Assembly: GCA_018649885.1 (NCBI GenBank)
Contig: JABIHA010000142.1
Location: 1-57,547 of the forward strand
Source: Bacteriovoracaceae bacterium
Lineage (GTDB): Bacteria; Bdellovibrionota; Bacteriovoracia; Bacteriovoracales; Bacteriovoracaceae
DNA length: 57,547 nucleotides
Direction of reading: 5' to 3'
Part shown: in pieces, positions 17,701 to 26,795 of the stretch
Position numbering within the stretch: position 1 is the first letter of the stretch
Layout: each line of letters opens with the position of its first letter
Made by a program: the position numbers and the translations under genes
The notes under the pieces: generated by a model
Databases searched by the model: none
Told to the model about the DNA's origin: nothing
Seen by the model: only the letters and a program-made list of their open reading frames with translations

Positions 17701-19360
17701 GTTCCTGAGAGTCAAACTCAGCAAGACTATCCATATCTTTTGAAAGAAGCTTTACTTTTTTAGCGTAAACTTCAAAGTCAGAGGCCTCTACTTTGTCATA
17801 AGCAAGATTAAGCCAGTATAAAGAAAATGGATCACGCTTAAGTTTCTCGGTCCACTTGCTCAAGATATGCTCAATAAACTTTGGATATATTGCTGAGTTT
17901 ATATTCTTGGTAGCTAGAATTTTGTTCCAACTATTACCCATCAGGTTTTTTCCAAGAATTTCAATATCCTCATCATAGGGACAATTGTTTTTAGAACCAT
18001 CCATTGGCCTTTTTAATATGTCAGGACACCCTATTTTCACTTTTATATATCTAATTACTAGATTGGCCAGAGGTGACAGACTTCCAGCACATCTTTTATC
18101 GGGTGAGAGAAATACCAAGAGGTTTTTGTAGACAGTTTTAATATCATCACTACTTTCAACCCCGGCAGTTACAGGAGATATCTTGTGAGATGCCACGCAA
18201 CTTTCTAAACTCACACCTTCATAGCTATCTGTTCCCATTAACCCACTTTTAAAAGATTTCTCAATGAGACCTGCAATGCCTACAGCTGCAATCTTAGTGT
18301 GAAAGGGGCTGGGCACTTTTTCTGTTTCTAAAAACTCTTCTAAGACTTCAATAAACTCTTTGAACTCAGAAACCTTCGCCGACTCAATCAAGTTAATGAG
18401 AGAAAAGTTAGATAGAACTGGATCTTTTTGAACCTTAGTCAAATGAGTCAATATATCTATGCCAGTATCAACAATTTTTTGTTGTCTCGCCTCAGTTGTG
18501 GTTAAAAATTCCTGACCAATATTTGATAAGGCCTTAGCGAGTGAATCAATCTCACTTTGAGAGCTATCTGCAATCAATTTATCATATCTTCTTGTAAAAC
18601 TCTGTGCATCCCGTGCCTCTTTTAATTTTATGCCTGGTCCCGGTTTCAAAGAGTGAACTTTCGGTTCAATCCAGTCTTCAAGAAGTATCTGTCTATCGGA
18701 GCCTGCGATAACTTTAGACTTTTCAAGAGTCAGCAGCTTGGAAAATGTTTTAAAAGAATCCGAGCCTAGAAGTCCCTCACTCAATTTAATAGAATTTGAT
18801 CGATTTTTGCTATCATTAAGAAGACCCCTAAAAAATGATGCAAAACTTCTATCAACCCCATCTTGCAAAAGCATTGATGTCAGCTCAAGAGATTCCGCAA
18901 ACCCATTTGTCTCATGAATTTTAAGAGATAAATCAATCAGCGGTCTAGGATGAAAATCTTTAATCAACTGATCATTGTCATGGCCGCCTGCAGTTTCACC
19001 ATTTCTCAGCATAGTAGAGAGTGAAGTCCTCACAAGAGGATATGTAAGACCTGAATCGGGGCTCCCCTTTATCACCTCGGATATATTTTCAAGTCCTTCA
19101 ATCTGAAGTCTTTCAACAAGTGCTATACTATTTTTTAATGTCTCCTCTCCATTTTCATCTTTTGAAGAAAGACACTTTGGAAAGTGGTAAAGAAAATTAC
19201 CACTAAGAGCGAGATCTTGTGGGAATTTAACTTTTTCACAAGCAGCTTGTGAAGAAATTGATTTCTCTGGTCCCATGTCACTGGAAAACTTCTGCATTTT
19301 TTCACCACAAGAGATGAATGTGAAAAATAAGAGAAAAAGACACCAGTTTCTAAAGTTCAA
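14735..19360 (-). CDS. Giant lipoprotein of unknown function (1541 residues)
   Basis: The N-terminus has a lipoprotein signal (NWCLFLLFFTFISCGEK) with lipobox FISC, the lipid Cys near residue 18. The rest is mainly helical, with many Leu/Lys/Asp-rich segments and no domain I recognise; it is not visibly repetitive. The start is a TTG at 19360 with GGGAG upstream, inside the last codons of the FadL-like gene, so the two overlap by 11 bases and are probably translated together. One possibility is a periplasmic scaffold or protein partner for the outer-membrane porin. Its length suggests a Bdellovibrionota-specific envelope protein. Confidence 0.78.
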   Translation of the reverse strand: MNFRNWCLFLLFFTFISCGEKMQKFSSDMGPEKSISSQAACEKVKFPQDLALSGNFLYHFPKCLSSKDENGEETLKNSIALVERLQIEGLENISEVIKGSPDSGLTYPLVRTSLSTMLRNGETAGGHDNDQLIKDFHPRPLIDLSLKIHETNGFAESLELTSMLLQDGVDRSFASFFRGLLNDSKNRSNSIKLSEGLLGSDSFKTFSKLLTLEKSKVIAGSDRQILLEDWIEPKVHSLKPGPGIKLKEARDAQSFTRRYDKLIADSSQSEIDSLAKALSNIGQEFLTTTEARQQKIVDTGIDILTHLTKVQKDPVLSNFSLINLIESAKVSEFKEFIEVLEEFLETEKVPSPFHTKIAAVGIAGLIEKSFKSGLMGTDSYEGVSLESCVASHKISPVTAGVESSDDIKTVYKNLLVFLSPDKRCAGSLSPLANLVIRYIKVKIGCPDILKRPMDGSKNNCPYDEDIEILGKNLMGNSWNKILATKNINSAIYPKFIEHILSKWTEKLKRDPFSLYWLNLAYDKVEASDFEVYAKKVKLLSKDMDSLAEFDSQEQKLPLASDFIEKLSSIEVQEMQAKSLDFQGITASGKDLKLMRVLLGIYLDGPYEQMMRDNLYWEKIPASIRDQYSAGGTMAVREVLARSRMSGALFYNDSLNLEDKEIAASFFGENSKKTVNLKIFKNASGGKESFIGLDKRTSVFRRKLIYEFSDQDGYFGKVKKFFSGYGLGKDEKSSDSDELVAWFSDVLFDRHLDDKSVWIKNESYKYLKTPSDFFETSAYSVDEIREILSFYSKQFLQAPGILPEFEKDFYLNPNKNVKGQLYGIPSLQAGYAFQNHRYHFPESLKHVSGVEEIAEIIKRSIPGLSDKEYTDLLARGPFNFVDDTALGVKTITGFGKNELEFVHLLGHLGMLAQNKNKDLMIGLGLGQNCWAWNKADSKFDLSYCPINFAASPTDSGYPRLTKYLKKIALISYCPYFEDEAEVLGITDLVEDAAKWKIDSTDLAFCKKSEINLLHGAYGIFGKKKKVVFEKADRLPLGVVKKVLDDLMTMGKDPVIKDEIKAFPLHLKAFKSIKDGSVDALGFISGAKVQLSSKAAGRSHYILNSSNGFFVGPSRFANNFIGSLASNYPAVDKEDEMDPYFYQLLDRMGSEVGKVENPDRGIAYKLVKELVIKTFYELEADDKDSEKNLLDFAIIVLKKLEGKPRYQLALSRLLYSIEDKETLESMSKTIGKFIQKFDSDFSWKKRTDLYIVKQVLHSSNMRVLHEIISKFSQDEIYSFLKIVAHSMNEIEVEKRASIISRLVHLLNGQLFMQNAAGDIFGKSVQGVLLGTTRDEKIKRSLKRFLVPVLQNLSSTQTGFDGKSAPGIQKSLLQVNKFLIANGARPFEIYQRALVGEEDHLFKLLDFYMDIIEDHQDDEESLKQLSQILEHPDFVSFDKGILPILRNSTYRSFLVGSMDFLKLLDRKIIRNFLLESQKLLTKTHNMLKFLVTKIVWGEDTSIDVSYGMKGILRISDPSEDYLKRNVDIGVYWADSWISKGVVND

Positions 19361-20723
19361 GCTTAACTCCCATTAAGGCGGCAAAATAGTGACCACCTAT
19401 TTTTCCAGACTGAGTTTGTGCACCTGAGTTGTAAGCTTTAAGATTTTCTTTTTTATACTGAGAATATTTAAAACCAAAAATAAAATCCACTGGATGCTCA
19501 ATGGCACTGCCAAGAGATTCAAACCGAAGAGTTGAGCCTAAGTTAACCACATATCTTTCTGAGTCTACTACGGCCAAACTTGTAGGTTTATCAGGTAGCG
19601 CACTTTCATGAAACTCAAGGCCTGAGGCCATATGAACACTTCCACCAAAGAGATTAAAAACATTAAAGAATTCCCCACCAAGCTGAAAACTCCAAGTATC
19701 ATCAAGGGTAATACTGTCTTGAACAATTTTCCCACCCGTCAGATCAGAGAGATCCTTTCCCAGGAGCCCAATAACAGGGGCCTTGTAATGAGACCACATA
19801 GACCTAATAACTGAGTTATGAATTGCAAACGTAGAGCTTTTATAACTCGCCCCAAATGCAAAAGTTTCAGGATCGTAATAGGCAATCATTTCTGATCCCG
19901 CTGAAAGAGGGAAAGTCCCCACTCCTGCTATATTAAAACTAGTGTCTATAACGATTTCACTTTTTTCTTTACTAGCTGCCCGGTAAAAAGCACCCATTTT
20001 AAAAAGTTTTTGCTGATCAATTTCCTTGGTATAACCTAGACCCGCATAGGGAATATAGCTTGGCTTTAACTCCATTAGCATTCTGGCATCAGCGTCTGTA
20101 TCTGAAGCAGCCAGTTGCATTTGACCTTCGGCCAAGAAGGAGTGAAAAATACCAGCTCCCATAGAAAAGCCCCAAGGCAGATTTGAAGAAATAGCAGTAA
20201 AGACTTCAGGACGACTTTGTCTTTCATTATAGTGAAGATAAGTTGACTCGTGCCCTGTGAAGGCATGCATTCGTGCCAAGTGCCCGATGGGAAGAGATCC
20301 AGAAACACCAATTCCCAACCAACTTGAAAGTGGAATCACGAGTGAAAAGGAAGTCCATTTTAGATCAGCTGCTTTATCTGCTTGATAGGGATCAGATTTT
20401 ATCCCAGAAGTTGTTTGAGCAACATTGGTTCTATCTGCATTATGTAAATTAGGTCTTGCGTAACTAAGGCCCAGTGAAACTTCTAATTTTTTATCTCTTG
20501 CAATGAAGGCGGGATTTCCTTGTGCCGCTCCGACACCAGGGTCACTAAAACGATTACTTTGTCCTAAAATCATGGAGCGAGGATCGGCGCCAAGCATGTC
20601 TGTCGTCGCTGAGTATAAACTTGAGAAACACAGAGCGGTGAGCACTATATAAACTGAATGATGCCAATTTCTTATATGCTTAACTCGTTGCAAAATTCCC
20701 TTCCCTCTGACTTGTTTAGTCAT
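19350..20723 (-). CDS. FadL/OmpP1-like outer-membrane transport protein
   Basis: About 457 residues. After a signal segment (VYIVLTALCFSSLYS) comes a FadL-like pattern: ADPRSMILGQSNRFSDPG, AQGNPAFIA, strand-turn repeats (SLGLSYARPNLHNA, IGVSGSLPIGHL, YAGLGYTKEID) and a C-terminal strand FAALMGVKLEL. FadL-family porins move hydrophobic substrates such as long-chain fatty acids across the outer membrane. The start is uncertain: I chose the ATG at 20723, but no good SD is seen and the open frame extends to 20762. The 3' end overlaps the giant lipoprotein start. Divergent from serB. Confidence 0.75.
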   Translation of the reverse strand: MTKQVRGKGILQRVKHIRNWHHSVYIVLTALCFSSLYSATTDMLGADPRSMILGQSNRFSDPGVGAAQGNPAFIARDKKLEVSLGLSYARPNLHNADRTNVAQTTSGIKSDPYQADKAADLKWTSFSLVIPLSSWLGIGVSGSLPIGHLARMHAFTGHESTYLHYNERQSRPEVFTAISSNLPWGFSMGAGIFHSFLAEGQMQLAASDTDADARMLMELKPSYIPYAGLGYTKEIDQQKLFKMGAFYRAASKEKSEIVIDTSFNIAGVGTFPLSAGSEMIAYYDPETFAFGASYKSSTFAIHNSVIRSMWSHYKAPVIGLLGKDLSDLTGGKIVQDSITLDDTWSFQLGGEFFNVFNLFGGSVHMASGLEFHESALPDKPTSLAVVDSERYVVNLGSTLRFESLGSAIEHPVDFIFGFKYSQYKKENLKAYNSGAQTQSGKIGGHYFAALMGVKLEL

Positions 20724-20850
20724 AGTGATATAGTCAAAATGGCGCACTTTAACAAGAAACAATTTTGTGATTCATACTATGCACTGTGCAATTTATAAAT
20801 TACTCTGATCGGACAAAACAAAAATAGTTTTTAAGTAAGGAAAAGTAGAT

Positions 20851-22029
20851 ATGAAGCAATGCATCTTAGTCACAGTTACTGGAACTGACAGGCCCGGTAT
20901 CACTGCCGCCTTGATGAGAATTTTAACGCGCAACAACTATGTCATCGCTGATATGGGACAGAGTGTTACACATGGTCTACTCTCTTTAAGTTTTCTGATT
21001 CACTCTCCTGCAAACTCTGACGGGGGCTCTTCTCCAGTATTAAAAGATTTACTATTTGAAGCAAAAAATTTCGAAGTCAATTTAGATTTTAAAATTATAG
21101 AAACAACTCTTGGACCCCAAGGAAAAAAAGGTGATAAATTTGTCCTCAGTTGTGTCAGTCCAGAAAATATTGGTGCAGGCTTCATGGCAGAGATGGCCAA
21201 TGCTCTTGCAGAAAAAAATGTTAACATTTCAAGAATTGATAATGTCACTGGTTACGATTTCAAATCAGTTGAAGTCACAACAGAAGAAGTGGCCGATACA
21301 GTTGTAGCAAGATTAAAAACATCACTTTTAGATATCGGACACAACTACCAAGTTGATACGGCCCTTATTAAAGAATCACTTTATAGAGGAAATAAAAGAT
21401 TAATCGTTTTTGATATGGATTCAACTTTTATTCAAACAGAAGTCATAGATGAAATTGCTGAAGAGCTAAATGTCAGAGACAAGGTTTCAGAGATTACTGA
21501 GCGGGCCATGAACGGAGAGCTAGACTTTGCGGAGTCACTCAAAGAAAGAGTTTCACTTCTAAAAGGCCTGGATGTAAAAAAACTTGAAAAAATCCTTGAA
21601 AGGCTTCCTATCACTGAAGGAATTCCCGAATTTTTGGAAGTAGTGAAAAAACATGGCTACAAAACAGCGATTATCTCAGGTGGCTTTACCTATTTTGCTA
21701 ATGCCCTTAAGGATCGCTTTAACTTAGATTACGCTTTTGCCAATGAGCTAGAAATCAGTGAAGGCAAATTAACCGGCCAAGTCACTGGAACTATTGTGGA
21801 CTCAAATCAAAAGGCCACATTGGTTCAGCTGATAGCTCAACAAGAAGGCATAGGACTTTCTCAAGTGGTGGCCATTGGAGATGGGGCAAACGACCTCCCA
21901 ATGCTTTCAATTGCAGGACTCGGCATTGCCTTTCACGCCAAAGAGCTGGTTAAGAAAAGGGCCAAACAACATTTGAGTTTTGGCCCAATGACCTCAATTT
22001 TATATTTTCTAGGCATTCGAACCGAATAA
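20851..22029 (+). CDS. serB: Phosphoserine phosphatase with N-terminal ACT domains
   Basis: 392 residues. Residues 1-170 hold two ACT-like regulatory domains (VTGTDRPGITAALMRIL; FVLSCVSPENIGAGFMAEMA). Residues 180-392 are the HAD phosphatase with motif I FDMDST (nucleophile D188), motif II IISGGF, a conserved Lys region and motif IV AIGDGANDLPML. It makes L-serine from phosphoserine; the ACT domains probably sense serine or another amino acid. AAGGAAAA lies before the ATG. A structured sequence with a T-run follows. Confidence 0.95.
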   Translation: MKQCILVTVTGTDRPGITAALMRILTRNNYVIADMGQSVTHGLLSLSFLIHSPANSDGGSSPVLKDLLFEAKNFEVNLDFKIIETTLGPQGKKGDKFVLSCVSPENIGAGFMAEMANALAEKNVNISRIDNVTGYDFKSVEVTTEEVADTVVARLKTSLLDIGHNYQVDTALIKESLYRGNKRLIVFDMDSTFIQTEVIDEIAEELNVRDKVSEITERAMNGELDFAESLKERVSLLKGLDVKKLEKILERLPITEGIPEFLEVVKKHGYKTAIISGGFTYFANALKDRFNLDYAFANELEISEGKLTGQVTGTIVDSNQKATLVQLIAQQEGIGLSQVVAIGDGANDLPMLSIAGLGIAFHAKELVKKRAKQHLSFGPMTSILYFLGIRTE

Positions 22030-22076
22030 AGTGTTCCACCTTAATGGAACCTCAAATTCCACTTTGTAATTTTTTT
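22028..22076 (+). terminator. Possible terminator after serB
   Basis: GTTCCA and TGGAAC form a hairpin with a six-base loop, nested in AAAGTG/CACTTT, and a run of seven T follows at about 22070. The geometry is irregular, so confidence is modest. Confidence 0.45.
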
Positions 22077-22213
22077 AAAATTGCTTTCATTTTTTCATAG
22101 TAAATTTCTACTGCCGTAAAAATTTACACGCCTTCAATGTAAAGCTTGGAAAATATTGGGTTTCTAGGTATGAAGGTACAGAATACAGATCCACTTAGAG
22201 AGTAATATTTATT

Positions 22214-24502
22214 ATGAAAAAAATTTCATTGGCCCTTTTATGCACGCTAATTACTACAGCCGCCCTGTCTAGTGACGTCTCTCAGTGGGAGCTTAGAACC
22301 TCACAAGGTGAGATGGTGTTACCAGACATCTTCTACTCAGAGAACTTCCAAAATGAGCAACTCTCTCCACTTGAGCTTGAAGATGGAAAATATCTAATCA
22401 AAGACATAATTTATCCAACAATTGGAAACCCAAATCTATATACAAGATCTGATATTAAAGATGAGCTTTTAATTGTGATGAGATCCAATCTCGGAAATGT
22501 TGCTCCTCTATTTAAAGACACTAGGGAGTCACTCACTTGGGCCAACGATTTTGACCAAACTCCTGGTGCAAACCTAGAGTTAAGTGATGACAGTTCACTA
22601 AAAGTCTACTTAGTTAGAAAAAACTTGAGACCATTCACAAGCGGAGCAAAGATAATTCCAATTAAAGGTGGGATTAATAGAATTGTACCAAGCCGAATTT
22701 TCGTACATGACCAATTAGACTATCCTGATGCTTTTAATGAAAGGCACACCTATAGGCTCATTTTCAACCAGAAAAGCTTAGAAAATGTCAAAGCAGGTCT
22801 ATATGACTTAAGAATAGAATATGAACTAGATGATGGAACTCCTTATAGTGAGTTCCAATACAATGCTGTCCATATCAGCAATAAATCTCCAACCAATAAT
22901 TTTGATGTCATAAATATTGCTGATACTCAAGTAAGCCAACACATGGGCATCCTAACGAGGATATCTCCCCAAAGAAAATCTGATCGTCAATTTCAAGAAT
23001 TTGCCAATTTTGTAAACTCAACAAAAGAGAGTCAAATTAGAGGAGCCGAATTCATTCTATCAAATGGAGATATGATGAATGGTGGAGGATTTGGACTATT
23101 TAGTGCTCAGAAAATATTTTTCAACTACTCAGATGAAGCAGGTGCTGTATTTAAAACTGTTAAGAAACTCAACTATCCAACATTTTTGTTACCCGGAAAT
23201 CACGATGGTCATGTGTCTTTTGGATACACCCCCAAATTTTCAAGTAAAAGAAAAAAGATGGGGACTTTTGTAATGGCAGCCAGAGAATTAGACAGCCAAA
23301 AAGGAAATATTCTACATCGCTTTTTAGAAGGAGTTTTCCCAGATAAATACTCAGGGCATAGAGTAGATATTTTTTCTGGAAAGTATATGCGAAAAGGCGA
23401 CTCCGACAGCATTGAAGATAGCTATGTATTCCTTAAAGAAGAGGATCGAAATGTCGTGGTCTATGATGGCTTTAACCATTGGAGAAAGAACTTCGGACCT
23501 CTCAACTATTCATTTAAGTATGGAAACCACTACTTTATAGGCGTTAATAGCTTTGATCTAAGGCAACACAGAAGAACTGGTTTTGGCCAATACATTGCAA
23601 ACTATGGTGGGATGATTGGTCCAGCTCAAATGGAGTGGCTAAAAAAAGAAGTTGAATTTGCCACAAATCAGGGCTTCAGTATCTCTATTATCTCTCACCA
23701 CGATCCAAGAGGCGGAGAAAAGTCAGAGTGGCAAGGTCATTACTATTATAAAAATATTTTCGGTGGCATCAAAAATAATATATGGAGCTACATCAAATAT
23801 GTTCCTCCTCTTGCTGGACCAAAGTGCCGTGAAAAAGGAAAATGCTTTGAAGGTGGTCTTCAGGAATGGATGCTTCCAGACCCAGGACTAGACTGCAAAG
23901 ATCAGTACGTTGTAAAAGGCCAGCTTCGCTGTGATCATAGAGCTGCCACATATGCAGACGAACTTAATTTTTCAGGAATTGATTTTGTAAGTTTATTAGC
24001 AAAATCTAAAAAAGTAAGAACGATCATAATGGGACATGCCCATGAAAATATATTTCATCTAAGCCAATATGGTGACAACCTACTTCCAGATCATAGTCCT
24101 CATGGATTTCACAAGAGAGATATTATAAATGACGAGCATAGAGACTTACTTCATGCACTTAATCAAAAGCTCAAGTCAACTGATTCAGAACTTGAAAGTG
24201 ATGACTTAACCTGGGTCAAGACGGCCGCAACATGCTCTATAACAAATGTCAGATATAAAAGACTTAAGAAGACACTCGGATTTTCACTCTTTAAATACAG
24301 AGAATCTGATGATGATGGTTCTATTCTGGATGAGGTAGACTTTTATCAAAACACAAGAAAGAGTACATTCCAAAAGCTCTATACTTACAAAATTAACAGA
24401 TTAGACTACAAGGTTAATAAAACAAGGCATAAATTATTGCCTAGAAAATGTTTTAAAGAAAGAAATGCTGATAAGAAGAAATGCCACACGGGAGAGATTT
24501 GA
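22214..24502 (+). CDS. Large secreted calcineurin-like metallophosphoesterase
   Basis: 762 residues with a signal peptide (MKKISLALLCTLITTAALSS). An N-terminal beta-rich region of about 220 residues precedes a metallophosphoesterase domain with the full motif series: INIADTQVSQH, LSNGDMMN, LLPGNHDGH, IISHHDPRGG and IIMGHAHENIF. Metal and catalytic residues (Asp, Asn-His, His, GHxH) are present. Cysteine pairs near residue 535-575 (KCREKGKCFEGG, DCKDQY) suggest disulfides in an exported enzyme. Substrate is open: a phosphodiester, nucleotide or phospholipid. For a predator it could degrade prey components; that is inference. Confidence 0.85.
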   Translation: MKKISLALLCTLITTAALSSDVSQWELRTSQGEMVLPDIFYSENFQNEQLSPLELEDGKYLIKDIIYPTIGNPNLYTRSDIKDELLIVMRSNLGNVAPLFKDTRESLTWANDFDQTPGANLELSDDSSLKVYLVRKNLRPFTSGAKIIPIKGGINRIVPSRIFVHDQLDYPDAFNERHTYRLIFNQKSLENVKAGLYDLRIEYELDDGTPYSEFQYNAVHISNKSPTNNFDVINIADTQVSQHMGILTRISPQRKSDRQFQEFANFVNSTKESQIRGAEFILSNGDMMNGGGFGLFSAQKIFFNYSDEAGAVFKTVKKLNYPTFLLPGNHDGHVSFGYTPKFSSKRKKMGTFVMAARELDSQKGNILHRFLEGVFPDKYSGHRVDIFSGKYMRKGDSDSIEDSYVFLKEEDRNVVVYDGFNHWRKNFGPLNYSFKYGNHYFIGVNSFDLRQHRRTGFGQYIANYGGMIGPAQMEWLKKEVEFATNQGFSISIISHHDPRGGEKSEWQGHYYYKNIFGGIKNNIWSYIKYVPPLAGPKCREKGKCFEGGLQEWMLPDPGLDCKDQYVVKGQLRCDHRAATYADELNFSGIDFVSLLAKSKKVRTIIMGHAHENIFHLSQYGDNLLPDHSPHGFHKRDIINDEHRDLLHALNQKLKSTDSELESDDLTWVKTAATCSITNVRYKRLKKTLGFSLFKYRESDDDGSILDEVDFYQNTRKSTFQKLYTYKINRLDYKVNKTRHKLLPRKCFKERNADKKKCHTGEI

Positions 24503-24557
24503 CCTCTTGATCATCTCCCCCAACTGACTTCACAATAGTAGGTGTGAGGAAGTTATA

Positions 24558-25169
24558 ATGGTATTTAAATCACTTAATAAAGCACTTGAGACTCCTGACC
24601 AGGCCAGCGCCTTGGTGCTCAGGCAAAAAAACCTTACTGAAATACCAGAAGAAACCCATCAACTTGAAAACTTAGAAACATTAGAAATTTTCTCTGATAA
24701 ACTTGAGAAAATCGCTCCCTCAATTGCACTTCATGCTAATCTTCAAATTCTGAAAATCAATTCTGAGTCTCTTACTGAAATACCTTCAGAAATTTTTCTC
24801 CTTCCAAAGCTGAGAGTGTTAACAATTAAAAATGGATCACTGAGCTCCTTTCCTGATATAAAAAATGACAATTTCAGCCTGGAAAGACTCTCTATAAACA
24901 ATGCTGGACTGTGCGAGCTGACTTCTAGTTTGGCCAAGCTGAAGGCAATTAAGATGCTCTCCCTTAGCGGAAATCAATTGTCTGAACTCCCTAAGTCCAT
25001 AGTGGGGCTAGGCTCTCTTAATTGGCTTGATTTAGATCGAAATAATTTTTCAGTGATGCCCGAGGTACTTACGGAGTTAAAAGCTCTAACTCACCTTTCT
25101 CTAGACAACAATCCATTTTCAGCAGATGAAAAAAGCCGCATCCAAAAAGTTCTCTCTATTTGGTTTTAG
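24558..25169 (+). CDS. Leucine-rich repeat protein
   Basis: 203 residues made almost wholly of LRR units of about 23 residues (LTEIPEETHQLENLETLEI, LTEIPSEIFLLPKLRVLTI, MLSLSGNQLSELPKSIVGLG, LNWLDLDRNNFSVMPEVL), the bacterial variant ending in LxxLxLxxN/LxxLPxxI. There is no signal peptide, so it is likely cytoplasmic and binds protein. GAGGAAG precedes the ATG. Its stop overlaps the convergent gene at 25166 by four bases. Confidence 0.82.
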   Translation: MVFKSLNKALETPDQASALVLRQKNLTEIPEETHQLENLETLEIFSDKLEKIAPSIALHANLQILKINSESLTEIPSEIFLLPKLRVLTIKNGSLSSFPDIKNDNFSLERLSINNAGLCELTSSLAKLKAIKMLSLSGNQLSELPKSIVGLGSLNWLDLDRNNFSVMPEVLTELKALTHLSLDNNPFSADEKSRIQKVLSIWF

Positions 25170-25756
25170 TTGAATTCATGCTCTTTAATACCGATTGTAC
25201 CTATGATTCGCTTCCTATTGAGAATGAAGTGAATCCCATTTATTACTTCACTTGAATTTCCATGGGTCATAACCCACCGTTCAAGAGATTGGCTATATTG
25301 TAAGGCCAGTGAAAGCTTCTCACTACGAGTTCCACTAACTCCATTTATTAAATAATCAATTTCGAGTGGATAATAAGCTGAGCTTTCAAAGTTGCGAGAT
25401 GAGTATTCCCCAGGCATATATGAGGTGATAATTTCCTTACCGTAGAACTTACATTTCTTTTGATCTTCAGTGCTACTCTTATCTTTCACTTTCTTAAATT
25501 TCTGGTAGTTCAGAACAACTTTTCCACTTCCATTAAAATAACTTTCAGTGGGAATCGATCTATAACAGTTAGGATTTCCAATGACATCAAAGCCATCAAT
25601 GCTTCCATCATCTTTCAGTAATGCCCTGAATTTGTAAACCGTCTCTTCTCCCGAATTAGTAATATTAAGAATTACTGAGGATTTATTCTCTCCCCCATGC
25701 ACATTGCTGCTGAGGCAAAAAATAAGAGCTAAAAGTAGCAGGCCATGATGCCTCAT
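25166..25756 (-). CDS. Exported protein of unknown function
   Basis: 196 residues with a signal peptide (HHGLLLLALIFCLSSNVHGG) and GGAGAAC before the ATG. The mature part is beta-rich with two cysteines in short contexts (NPNCYRSIP, KKCKFYGKE) that may form a disulfide. It ends in basic residues. No family was recognised. It is convergent with the LRR gene, four bases overlapping. Confidence 0.65.
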   Translation of the reverse strand: MRHHGLLLLALIFCLSSNVHGGENKSSVILNITNSGEETVYKFRALLKDDGSIDGFDVIGNPNCYRSIPTESYFNGSGKVVLNYQKFKKVKDKSSTEDQKKCKFYGKEIITSYMPGEYSSRNFESSAYYPLEIDYLINGVSGTRSEKLSLALQYSQSLERWVMTHGNSSEVINGIHFILNRKRIIGTIGIKEHEFN

Positions 25757-25886
25757 AAAGTTCTCCTAAAATTAATTACTACTAATATCTATAGAAAAAC
25801 TGTCATCAAAGGTGAATGAAGTATGAAAAGTTTACATGGTGTATTGGCTTGTATTAATGAGTATTTATAGAGTTCATGTTAATAAA

Positions 25887-26237
25887 TTAAACATTTACTC
25901 GTGAGTTGGCCTGCCTCAAACGGTCTAAAAGTGTTTTCACCAAAACTTGGTACCACTTAGGCCAAGACTCTACCAAGTCGGTATAAGCCTTAGCCTGAAT
26001 TTCAAGAAGAGAGCACTTAGTTTTAGCGATAACAGTCGCGGATCTAGGGCCACCGTCAAGTAGTGACATTTCACCAACGGCCTCTCCAGCTTGAATGTGA
26101 CCAACCACTATTTTTTTACCATCTCTTTCATCAAAAACCTCAAGGGTCCCCTCTTGCAAAATATAAATCATATTGTTGTAGTCTTCGCCTTTATTAAAAA
26201 GGTGATCTTCTTTGTCTAATGAAATCTCATTGGCCAC
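25887..26237 (-). CDS. Single-domain cyclic-nucleotide-binding protein (second of a tandem pair)
   Basis: 116 residues forming one cNMP-binding (CAP_ED) domain with the phosphate-binding cassette GEAVGEMSLLDGGPRSATV, which keeps the key Glu and Arg. There is no DNA-binding or enzymatic output domain, so it must act through a partner. The start is a GTG. It lies 15 bases downstream of its paralog, and both are about 116 residues, so a gene duplication is likely. Confidence 0.85.
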   Translation of the reverse strand: MANEISLDKEDHLFNKGEDYNNMIYILQEGTLEVFDERDGKKIVVGHIQAGEAVGEMSLLDGGPRSATVIAKTKCSLLEIQAKAYTDLVESWPKWYQVLVKTLLDRLRQANSRVNV

Positions 26238-26252
26238 AACTTACCTACCTTT

Positions 26253-26603
26253 TTAACCTTTGCAAACTTTTGCATTAGCTTCTGTAATTCTTTTGGCAAT
26301 ATTTTTTATCATTAATTGATGCCAACTAGGCTGCTTTTTAAAAAATTTATTAAAACTATCTGATGGAATAACCTGTAGTGTGCACCTACTAACTGCCTTA
26401 ATAGTGGCAGAGCGTTTTTGACTGTCCAGAAAAGACATCTCTCCTACGACTTCTCCTGATTGAATCTGGCCTACAACTTTTTCTGTACCTTCCAAGTCTA
26501 GGTAAACACCCAGAACACCTTTTTGGAGAAAGTAGAGACAACTCGATTCGTCTCCTTGCTTTATAAGAAGATCACCCTCTGAAATTTCTAATATATCGCT
26601 CAC
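26253..26603 (-). CDS. Single-domain cyclic-nucleotide-binding protein (first of a tandem pair)
   Basis: 116 residues and one CAP_ED domain, with cassette GEVVGEMSFLDSQKRSATI. The Pro found before the conserved Arg in the paralog is Lys here, so ligand affinity may differ. GTG start with GGGG upstream. It heads a two-gene unit and is divergent from the response regulator at 26796, separated by 192 bases holding an A-run and AT-rich promoter-like sequence. Confidence 0.85.
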   Translation of the reverse strand: MSDILEISEGDLLIKQGDESSCLYFLQKGVLGVYLDLEGTEKVVGQIQSGEVVGEMSFLDSQKRSATIKAVSRCTLQVIPSDSFNKFFKKQPSWHQLMIKNIAKRITEANAKVCKG

Positions 26604-26795
26604 TTATGCCCCACCATTTTACAAGTATTATAAAATAAATAAAAAAAAAGACATACATATTAATATCCGACAGTAGCTCTTTTTTCTCTATTACCTGTGA
26701 AAAACACTTTGTTTCTAGCACCATTTCAAATCTCTGGTTGACGCAAAGATGTAAGAGGAAGAAAATATTGGTGATGAAATATCAAAGAGGTATCA

